Source of the DNA: Lachnospiraceae bacterium
Lineage (GTDB): Bacteria; Bacillota; Clostridia; Lachnospirales; Lachnospiraceae
Length of the DNA: 9,305 nucleotides
Assembly (NCBI GenBank): GCA_900766815.1
Contig: CAAFWV010000086.1
Location: 1-9,305, forward strand
Reading direction: 5' to 3'
Under the pieces are notes generated by a model that saw only the letters and a program-made list of their open reading frames with translations, ran no database searches and was not told where the DNA came from. Numbering within the stretch: the stretch's first letter is position 1; each line of letters opens with the position of its first letter. A program made the position numbers and the translations under genes. Below are positions 1 through 4,954 of this stretch, piece by piece.

Positions 1-1711
1 AGTAGGAACCTATCAGAAATCCAATAAAAGTTTTGGATTTGTAATTCCGGATAATGTGAGATTCAATTCTGATATCTATGTAAGGGTAGAAGACTCCATG
101 GGAGCCATGGACGGGCATAAGGTTGTAGTTAAGCTTAATAGCTACGGAGATGCCCATAAGAGCCCCGAGGGTGTGGTGACTGAGATTATCGGTCATATCA
201 ATGATCCCGGTGTGGACATCATGTCCATAGTTAAAGGATATGGTCTTAATGTAGAATTCCCTGAGAAGGTAATGAACCGTGTGGCTAATGTTGCGGACTC
301 TGTATCTGAAGCGGATATGGCCGGAAGAGAGGATCTAAGAGATGTCCTCATGGTTACCATAGACGGTGAGGATGCCAAAGATCTTGATGATGCCGTATCA
401 CTTACAATGAATGGTGAGGATTATGTACTCGGAGTGCATATTGCGGATGTTAGCAACTATGTTCAGGATAATTCTGCTCTTGACTGGGAAGCTAAGGAGA
501 GAGGCACCTCAGTATATCTTGTAGACAGAGTGATACCGATGCTTCCTCACAGATTAAGCAACGGTATCTGTTCTCTTAATGCGGGAGAAGACAGACTGGC
601 CTTAAGTGTTATTATGACAATTGACAGGAATGCCGGGCTTAAGGACTACCGTATAGTTGAGTCTGTCATTAATGTTAATCATAGGATGAACTATACGTCA
701 GTTAATAGAATAATTGCGCTGAAGGATGAGACCGAGAGGGCGCTTTTCCCGGTAGATACGGTTGATATGCTTGATAAGATGTATGAGCTGTCGAGGTTGC
801 TTCGGGATAGAAGGCATAAGCGTGGTGCGATAGATTTTGATTTTCCGGAGAGCAAGGTTGTTCTTGATACTGAGGGACATCCTGTCGATATAGTACTTAG
901 GGAGAGAAACGCGGCGACGAAGCTTATTGAGGATTTCATGCTTGAGGCCAACGAGACGGTGGCGGCTCATTATTTCTGGCAGGAGATACCGTTTGTGTAC
1001 AGGACGCATGAGACGCCCGATAGCGAGAAAATCGAAAGACTTGCTGCTTTCATTAATAATTTCGGCTTTCATATTCACAGTACGGGAGACACCATTCACC
1101 CTAAGGAAATACAGAAACTCATGGATGAGATTGAAGGAAGTGATCAGCAGTATATGATAGCAAGGGTGACGTTAAGGAGCATGAAGCAGGCCAAATACGG
1201 TACGGAATGTCTGGGTCACTTTGGCCTTGCCGCAAAGTATTATTGTCACTTCACGTCGCCTATCAGAAGATATCCGGACCTTCAGATTCACAGGATAATT
1301 AAGGACTGTATCAGGAACAGGATGAATGATAGCAGGATTGCACATTATGAGGAAATTCTGCCGGGAGTGAGCGAACTGTCGTCTAAAAGGGAGAGACGCG
1401 CCGAGGAAGCAGAAAGAGAGACTCTGAAGCTTAAGAAGGTTCAGTATATGGAGAACCATCTGGGAGAGGAGTTTGATGGCGTGATTTCGTCCATTACCGA
1501 GTGGGGGATGTATGTGGAGCTTCAAAATACCGTTGAGGGAATGGTAAGACTTGACAGCCTGCGTGATGACCACTATGAATACGACGATATGACATATTCG
1601 CTTAGGGGAATCAGACACGGACGTATATTCAGGCTTGGAGAGAGCGTGAGGATAAGGGTCACGGATATTGATTTATTTATGAGAACACTGGATTTTGAGA
1701 TAGTAGGATAA
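1..1711 (+). CDS. rnr: Ribonuclease R, 5'-truncated by window edge
   Basis: RNase R is a processive 3'-to-5' exoribonuclease that degrades structured RNA; it also removes non-stop mRNA during trans-translation. The reading frame is open from base 2, so about 569 residues are visible and the true start is left of the window. The GTG at 56 is internal: codons before it encode a cold-shock-domain segment (KSFGFVIPD...DIYV). The RNB catalytic core follows, with the acidic motif DGEDAKDLDDA at 362-394. Its aspartates at 362, 380, 386 and 389 have the spacing of the metal-binding quartet known from E. coli RNase R. The conserved FTSPIRRYPDL lies near 1251-1283. A C-terminal S1 domain (GVISSITEWGMYVEL) covers about 1465-1700, and the protein ends with it, without a long lysine-rich tail. 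Stop TAA is at 1709-1711. smpB begins 38 nt downstream, the usual neighbour in Clostridia. Confidence 0.96.
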   Translation, partial: VGTYQKSNKSFGFVIPDNVRFNSDIYVRVEDSMGAMDGHKVVVKLNSYGDAHKSPEGVVTEIIGHINDPGVDIMSIVKGYGLNVEFPEKVMNRVANVADSVSEADMAGREDLRDVLMVTIDGEDAKDLDDAVSLTMNGEDYVLGVHIADVSNYVQDNSALDWEAKERGTSVYLVDRVIPMLPHRLSNGICSLNAGEDRLALSVIMTIDRNAGLKDYRIVESVINVNHRMNYTSVNRIIALKDETERALFPVDTVDMLDKMYELSRLLRDRRHKRGAIDFDFPESKVVLDTEGHPVDIVLRERNAATKLIEDFMLEANETVAAHYFWQEIPFVYRTHETPDSEKIERLAAFINNFGFHIHSTGDTIHPKEIQKLMDEIEGSDQQYMIARVTLRSMKQAKYGTECLGHFGLAAKYYCHFTSPIRRYPDLQIHRIIKDCIRNRMNDSRIAHYEEILPGVSELSSKRERRAEEAERETLKLKKVQYMENHLGEEFDGVISSITEWGMYVELQNTVEGMVRLDSLRDDHYEYDDMTYSLRGIRHGRIFRLGESVRIRVTDIDLFMRTLDFEIVG

Positions 1712-1736
1712 CAAGTGCCCGTGTGGCGCGGGGCGC

Positions 1737-1745
1737 GGAAGGAAG
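1737..1745 (+). promoter_or_regulatory. Ribosome binding site of smpB
   Basis: GGAAGGAAG lies just before the ATG at 1750, with the AAGGA core 6 nt away. It favours this ATG over the in-frame GTG at 1723, which would add nine residues (MARGAEGSN) unlike any SmpB N-terminus I know. Confidence 0.7.
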
Positions 1746-1749
1746 TAAT

Positions 1750-2211
1750 ATGAGCGAAGCAGTTAAGCTTGTAGCCAATAATAAGAAGGCGTATCACGAT
1801 TATTTCATAGATGAGAAGTATGAAGCAGGTCTTGTGCTTCACGGAACCGAGGTTAAGAGCCTGAGAATGGGGAAGTGCAGCATCAAGGAGGCCTGGGTCA
1901 GGATTCAGGATGGTGAGGTATGGGTCTACGGGATGCATATAAGTCCTTATGAGAAGGGTAATATCTTCAATAAGGACCCCTTAAGACCACGTAAGCTTCT
2001 GATGCATAAGGCGGAGATTGGTAAGCTGTTAGGCAAGGTTAAGGAGAAGGGAATTACTCTTGTTCCGCTTCAGGTATACTTCAGTAACGGAAGAGCCAAG
2101 CTGGAGATCGGACTTGCCCGAGGCAAGAAGCTCTATGACAAGAGAGAGGAGCTTGCAAAGCGTGATATGAGAAGAGAGGCGGAGAGGGAATTCAAGATAC
2201 GTAATCTGTAG
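1750..2211 (+). CDS. smpB: SsrA-binding protein SmpB
   Basis: SmpB binds the tRNA-like part of tmRNA and brings it into the A site of ribosomes stalled on mRNA without a stop codon. The product is 153 residues, a normal family length. Family marks are the N-terminal NKKAYHDYFI (11-20), GLVLHGTEVKSLR (27-39) in the OB-fold core, GLARGKKLYDKRE (121-133), and a basic C-terminal tail (about 138-153, RDMRREAEREFKIRNL). In structures of the family this tail folds as a helix in the mRNA channel. The start was chosen by its ribosome binding site and by the natural N-terminus MSEAVKLV. It probably shares a transcript with rnr upstream, since the gap is only 38 nt, and lies 98 nt ahead of its RNA partner ssrA, which has its own promoter. 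Confidence 0.97.
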   Translation: MSEAVKLVANNKKAYHDYFIDEKYEAGLVLHGTEVKSLRMGKCSIKEAWVRIQDGEVWVYGMHISPYEKGNIFNKDPLRPRKLLMHKAEIGKLLGKVKEKGITLVPLQVYFSNGRAKLEIGLARGKKLYDKREELAKRDMRREAEREFKIRNL

Positions 2212-2239
2212 AACAGCTAATATTTGAAAAATATATGAA

Positions 2240-2260
2240 TTAAGTTATCCTTAAGTTATC
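2240..2260 (+). repeat. Tandem 10-mer upstream of the ssrA promoter
   Basis: TTAAGTTATC occurs at 2240-2249 and again at 2251-2260, separated by one C. The 11-bp period is close to one helical turn, so both copies face the same side of DNA. The second copy ends 6 nt before the -35 box of ssrA. It could be an UP-like element, a protein site or chance in AT-rich DNA. Confidence 0.6.
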
Positions 2261-2266
2261 TGCTGA

Positions 2267-2295
2267 TTGAATCTATATTTTTTATAGGTTATAAT
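2267..2295 (+). promoter_or_regulatory. Sigma-A-type promoter of ssrA
   Basis: A -35 box TTGAAT (2267-2272), a 17-bp spacer and a perfect -10 box TATAAT (2290-2295) predict a start near 2302. That is about eight bases before the mature tmRNA 5' end at 2310, consistent with a short leader removed by RNase P. The region upstream is AT-rich. Confidence 0.8.
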
Positions 2296-2309
2296 TATTT
2301 AGAAAATTT

Positions 2310-2643
2310 GGGCCAGTTAAGGTTTCGACGGGGTTTCTAAAGTCGAAGAAGCAAGCCGTTGCGACACGTTAATCGCAAACTTAAAATTAAACGCTAACAG
2401 AAATTTAGCAATCGCTGCCTAATTGCAGCTGCCCTACCTTAGGCACTCACTCCTTTGGAACGGGTATCAACCAGGTGAGAAACGACATATGCAAAGCTTT
2501 GAGTATATGGGCGTAATATGAAGCTACTGAATGCATTAGGGTGCTTACCACTGAGTGCAGGAGGGAATGTTAATCGATAAGCTAAGCTTGTAGAAGAGCG
2601 GTGGAAGGGGCTTCGGACACGGGTTCGACTCCCGTCTGGTTCA
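2310..2643 (+). ncRNA. ssrA: Transfer-messenger RNA (tmRNA)
   Basis: tmRNA rescues stalled ribosomes, acting first as an alanyl-tRNA and then as a short mRNA that tags the protein for proteolysis. The acceptor stem pairs GGGCCAG (2310-2316) with CTGGTTC (2636-2642), with two G-U pairs, followed by discriminator A2643. CCA is not encoded (TGG follows), so it must be added by a nucleotidyltransferase. The 5' signature GGTTTCGACGGGG is present. The T arm is a perfect 5-bp stem (2619-2623 with 2631-2635) around loop TTCGACT. The length is 334 nt before CCA, in the normal range for a one-piece tmRNA. Its partner smpB lies immediately upstream. Confidence 0.97.
2375..2422 (+). other. tmRNA tag-peptide reading frame
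   Basis: The frame starts at resume codon GCA (2375-2377) and ends at TAA (2420-2422). It encodes ANLKLNANRNLAIAA, so the tag added to a stalled protein would be this peptide, with its first alanine templated by the resume codon or preceded by the tRNA-borne alanine as in the general mechanism. The Ala-Ala end is the usual ClpXP-type degradation signal. The last four residues are AIAA, not the commoner ALAA. Confidence 0.85.
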
Positions 2644-2649
2644 TGGATT

Positions 2650-2692
2650 GTGGTAAGGAGGGACCCGGCTTGCCGGGAGGATACCTTATCGC
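2650..2692. repeat. Hairpin element A, copy 1 (divergent, no B partner)
   Basis: The outer arms are GTGGTAAGG and CCTTATCGC; inside sits CCCGG-CTTG-CCGGG. It differs from the other copies by TACC for TTCC and CGC for CAC. The second change keeps a U-G pair, while the first shortens the outer stem. It is separated from copy 2 by only TT. Confidence 0.9.
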
Positions 2693-2694
2693 TT

Positions 2695-2737
2695 GTGGTA
2701 AGGAGGGACCCGGCTTGCCGGGAGGATTCCTTATCAC
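2695..2737. repeat. Hairpin element A, copy 2
   Basis: The outer arms GTGGTAAGGA and TCCTTATCAC form 10 pairs with one G-U. The inner stem is CCCGG/CCGGG with a CTTG loop. It is identical in sequence to copies 3 and 4. Confidence 0.92.
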
Positions 2738-2741
2738 CTGC

Positions 2742-2782
2742 GCAGACGCCATCCGAACTTGTTCGGATTCAAATGCGTCTGC
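2742..2782. repeat. Hairpin element B, copy 1
   Basis: The outer arms GCAGACGC and GCGTCTGC are perfectly complementary over 8 bp. The inner stem ATCCGAA/TTCGGAT (7 bp) closes a CTTG loop. This copy is 41 nt, with a single C between the outer and inner left arms. Confidence 0.92.
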
Positions 2783-2791
2783 TACAAATGT

Positions 2792-2834
2792 GTGGTAAGG
2801 AGGGACCCGGCTTGCCGGGAGGATTCCTTATCAC
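2792..2834. repeat. Hairpin element A, copy 3
   Basis: This copy is identical to copies 2 and 4. It starts nine bases after element B copy 1. Confidence 0.92.
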
Positions 2835-2838
2835 CTAC

Positions 2839-2880
2839 GCAGACGCCTATCTGAACTTGTTCGGATTCAAATGCGTCTGC
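2839..2880. repeat. Hairpin element B, copy 2
   Basis: The outer arms are the same as in B copy 1. The left inner arm reads ATCTGAA, a C-to-T change that still pairs with TTCGGAT as U-G in RNA. The length is 42 nt, with CT between the outer and inner left arms. Confidence 0.92.
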
Positions 2881-2890
2881 TTCCCGATAT

Positions 2891-2933
2891 GTGGTAAGGA
2901 GGGACCCGGCTTGCCGGGAGGATTCCTTATCAC
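2891..2933. repeat. Hairpin element A, copy 4
   Basis: This copy is identical to copies 2 and 3. It starts exactly 99 nt after copy 3. Confidence 0.92.
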
Positions 2934-2937
2934 CTAC

Positions 2938-2979
2938 GCAGACGCCCATCCGAACTTGTTCGGATTCAAATGCGTCTGC
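2938..2979. repeat. Hairpin element B, copy 3
   Basis: It has the same arms as B copy 1, with CC between the outer and inner left arms (42 nt). It is followed by TTCCCGATTAT, nearly the same spacer as after copy 2 (TTCCCGATAT). Confidence 0.92.
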
Positions 2980-3001
2980 TTCCCGATTATGTAGTACAAA
3001 T

Positions 3002-3007
3002 AAGGAG
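3002..3007 (+). promoter_or_regulatory. Ribosome binding site of the PilZ gene
   Basis: AAGGAG lies 7 nt before the ATG at 3015. It rules out the in-frame ATG at 2970, which lies inside a repeat copy. The ATG at 3011 is out of frame and meets a stop after four codons. Confidence 0.8.
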
Positions 3008-3014
3008 TGCATGG

Positions 3015-3692
3015 ATGTACATTAACGAAATAGCTGTGGGTGCCGGTATACAGATTACGGTAGCAATCGGTATGCAGACAATGGAATTTACAACTACAGT
3101 AGCGCAGGTATTTAATGATTGCATCTATGCTGAGCCGATCTTCAAGAATGAGAAAATGATTGGTTTCTCCACCAAGGGTCTTGTGCTCTCGATGATCACA
3201 ACAGATGCAGAGAGCGGAAGAGCATGGCAATTCGTCAATATTGTAATCAGGAATATCAGAGACGCTGATGGTAATCTCTTCCATGAGATTAAGTGCAAGA
3301 ATGAGGCCAGACCCATTAACAGGCGTGGTGCCTGCCGTGTATGGATAGGTGAGCCCGGACTTGCTACCACAGGACTTGGCAAGCCGCCGATTGATGTCAC
3401 AATCAAGGATATCAGTATCAGCGGAATTTCTTTTCTGTGCGACAGGGACAATGAGATTCCTGACGGCTCGGTTGTGCATATTGATTTCAGGGATTCGGTC
3501 AACAATACCAGATTCAGTATCAGTGCAATTGTTGTAAGAAGTGAGGAGACAGAGCGTGCGAGGGTTGTGTACGGCTGCAAGCTCAATCAGGAGAGTCCGG
3601 CTATTGCAAAGTACGTCAATGAGAAACAGCGGGAGAAGCTTAAGGCGGCAAGACAGATGAGAGTTCAGCCCTTAAGCGGCAAGGATAAGTAA
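3015..3692 (+). CDS. PilZ-domain c-di-GMP-binding protein, YcgR-like
   Basis: This 225-residue soluble protein has an N-terminal domain (about 1-95) of the beta-rich type found in YcgR-like flagellar-brake proteins, and a C-terminal PilZ domain (about 100-200). The two c-di-GMP-binding motifs are intact: RRxxxR at R103, R104 and R108 (NRRGACR), and DxSxxG at D132, S134 and G137 (KDISISG). A lysine- and arginine-rich tail follows. In the family, c-di-GMP binding changes how the protein contacts a partner, often the flagellar motor or an exopolysaccharide machine; the partner here is unknown. The next gene begins 3 nt after the stop, so it is likely the first gene of the string running to the lipoprotein. 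No convincing promoter is seen between the repeats and the start, so transcription could come through from ssrA or from an unrecognised signal. Confidence 0.88.
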   Translation: MYINEIAVGAGIQITVAIGMQTMEFTTTVAQVFNDCIYAEPIFKNEKMIGFSTKGLVLSMITTDAESGRAWQFVNIVIRNIRDADGNLFHEIKCKNEARPINRRGACRVWIGEPGLATTGLGKPPIDVTIKDISISGISFLCDRDNEIPDGSVVHIDFRDSVNNTRFSISAIVVRSEETERARVVYGCKLNQESPAIAKYVNEKQREKLKAARQMRVQPLSGKDK

Positions 3693-3695
3693 GGT

Positions 3696-4280
3696 ATGGA
3701 AGAAGGTACCGTTAAGAAATATACAGTGAACGGTTTTCAGTTCGGCTCGGACAGGGACCGTGAGCTTGCGGAAACAGAATATTCCAGTATCCAATATATT
3801 AATGGGAAAATCGCTAACCGCAGTGTTGAGACAATCCTTTCAGTGTATCAGGGGGCAATTGAGAGAAGGATGTTCAGGACCCCTGTCGGATATGCATATC
3901 TTCACGACCTGCAGAAAAAAATGGTATCCATGGGAATGCCTAAAGAGAAAATACCGCCTATTCCGCTTATGCAGGTATTTGATAATTCGGCTACAGTGGA
4001 GGATAAACCACGAAGAGAAGTAGTCGCCAATAAGCGGAAGAAGCGCAATGAGCTAAGAGAGAAGAACAGAATTCTTGTCATAGCCAATATTGTTCTGATA
4101 GTGTTAGTCATAGCACTTTTTGCAATTAGTCTTAAAGGGTCTACGCCCAATATGCTGAACTACAGAAGTGCGATAATAAATGAATATTCATCCTGGGAAC
4201 AGGAGCTGTCTTTGAGGGAGGGTCAGATAAGAGAGAAGGAGAAGGAACTGGGTATCAGTTCCCCGGAGGAGACCGAATAA
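3696..4280 (+). CDS. Single-span membrane protein of unknown function
   Basis: I do not recognise a named family for this 194-residue protein. Residues 1-95 are a probably helical cytoplasmic region (GFQFGSDRDRELAETEYSS..., then IERRMFRTPVGYAYLHDL). Residues 103-124 are strongly basic (KRKKRNELREKNR). One membrane span follows at about 125-146, then a short outer part (about 147-194) ending in a charged helix (EQELSLREGQIREKEKELG). The positive-inside rule places the N-terminus in the cytoplasm. There is no signal peptide or catalytic motif. The ATG is 3 nt after the PilZ stop, with a weak AAGG before it, and the stop shares its last base with the response-regulator start, so translation is probably coupled on both sides. 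The position suggests a role in the same signalling path, but that is inference. The N-terminal pattern resembles, from memory only, modules in other Lachnospiraceae membrane proteins. Confidence 0.85.
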   Translation: MEEGTVKKYTVNGFQFGSDRDRELAETEYSSIQYINGKIANRSVETILSVYQGAIERRMFRTPVGYAYLHDLQKKMVSMGMPKEKIPPIPLMQVFDNSATVEDKPRREVVANKRKKRNELREKNRILVIANIVLIVLVIALFAISLKGSTPNMLNYRSAIINEYSSWEQELSLREGQIREKEKELGISSPEETE

Positions 4281-4954
4281 TGGACAGACTTAAGATTCTG
4301 GTAGTTGATGATGAAGAGAGAATGAGGACTTTGGTCAGGGATTTCCTTGCTAGAAGGGGATTCAGTGTACTGGAGGCCTCTGACGGTATGGAGGCGGTAG
4401 ACATCTGCTTTGAGCAGAAGGATATCGCCCTTATTATTATGGATGTAATGATGCCGAGGATGGACGGCTGGGATGCGGTGCGGGAGATAAGGAAGTATTC
4501 CACGGTTCCTATTATCATGCTTACAGCCAAGAGCGATGAACAGGATGAGCTTAACGGATTCAACCTTGGAGTTGATGAGTATATAAGGAAGCCATTCTCA
4601 CCCAAGGTTCTGGTGGCACGTGTCGAAGCAATCCTTAGAAGAAGCGTTGACCCCGGCAAGCAGGATGTACTTGAGGTGGACGGAATTGTAATCGATAAGT
4701 CAGCTCATGAAGTCTTTGTAGACGGAGAGAGGATAGAATTAAGCTTCAAGGAATTCGAATTACTGGTATATTTTGTGGAAAATAAGGGAATTGCGCTGTC
4801 GCGTGAGAAGATTCTTGGAAGTGTATGGAATTATGACTACTTCGGAGATGCAAGAACCATTGATACTCATGTGAAGAAGCTTAGAAGCAAGCTGCTTCAC
4901 AAGGGGGATATGATTAAGACTGTATGGGGAGTTGGATACAAATTTGAAGAGTAA
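4280..4954 (+). CDS. OmpR/PhoB-family response regulator
   Basis: This is a 224-residue DNA-binding response regulator. The receiver domain (about 4-118) has the acidic pair D10/D11, the phosphoacceptor D55 in IIMDVMMP, T82 in MLTAKS and K104 in IRKPFSP, so every switch residue is present. The winged-helix effector domain (about 128-222) shows LSFKEFELLVYF, the recognition-helix stretch DARTIDTHVKKLRSKL and the terminal VWGVGYKFEE, typical of the OmpR/PhoB class. It should be phosphorylated by the histidine kinase encoded immediately downstream and bind direct repeats in target promoters; the targets are unknown. The start codon overlaps the preceding stop (TAATG), and the kinase gene begins inside its 3' end, so the genes are translationally linked. 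Confidence 0.96.
   Translation: MDRLKILVVDDEERMRTLVRDFLARRGFSVLEASDGMEAVDICFEQKDIALIIMDVMMPRMDGWDAVREIRKYSTVPIIMLTAKSDEQDELNGFNLGVDEYIRKPFSPKVLVARVEAILRRSVDPGKQDVLEVDGIVIDKSAHEVFVDGERIELSFKEFELLVYFVENKGIALSREKILGSVWNYDYFGDARTIDTHVKKLRSKLLHKGDMIKTVWGVGYKFEE
4926..4931 (+). promoter_or_regulatory. Candidate ribosome binding site of the kinase gene
   Basis: GGGGAG inside the response-regulator gene ends 12 nt before TTG 4944 and directly abuts TTG 4932. The distance is too short for 4932 and rather long for 4944, which is why I prefer 4944 without being sure. Confidence 0.35.

Larger units (their letters stand above)
2650..2990. repeat. Array of alternating hairpin elements A and B
   Basis: This stretch between ssrA and the PilZ gene is a tandem array. 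Element A (43 nt) occurs four times and element B (41-42 nt) three times, in the order A-A-B-A-B-A-B. The A-plus-B units start at 2695, 2792 and 2891, giving periods of 97 and 99 nt. Both elements are imperfect palindromes, so they should fold as nested hairpins in single-stranded DNA or RNA. Several long frames cross the array on both strands, but they only translate the repeat and have no family signature, so I treat the array as non-coding. The first element begins 7 nt after the mature tmRNA end, and the array ends about 25 nt before the PilZ start. I see no transposase and no convincing promoter inside it. It resembles REP/BIME-type palindromic elements in form, not in sequence. Confidence 0.93.

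Noticed and set aside
56..58. GTG as the start of the rnr gene
   Set aside because: The frame is open to the left edge and the upstream codons complete a cold-shock-domain motif, so the gene is cut by the window.
698..1099. Minus-strand frames inside rnr and other genes
   Set aside because: They are opposite-strand shadows of well-supported genes, with no domain features or ribosome sites.
2220..2234. ATATTT-GAA-AAATAT as a terminator of smpB
   Set aside because: It has only six A-T pairs and no clear T run, so it is too weak to call.
2650..2990. CRISPR array
   Set aside because: The units are long palindromes with conserved content throughout, and the short gaps (2 to 11 nt) between elements are similar to each other, not unique spacers. 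No cas genes are in the window.
2619..2990. Genomic island or phage integrated at the ssrA 3' end
   Set aside because: ssrA 3' ends are known integration sites, but no second copy of the tmRNA 3' sequence and no integrase is present in the window; the array is only about 340 bp.
2601..2994. Open frames over the repeat array on the + strand as small genes
   Set aside because: They only translate the repeats, the first overlaps tmRNA, the frame changes where the period is 97 nt, and no start with correct SD spacing exists.
2782..3012. Minus-strand frame with two repeated 33-residue blocks
   Set aside because: The protein repeat is a direct result of the 99-nt DNA repeat; there is no ribosome site on that strand and it runs over the PilZ start region.
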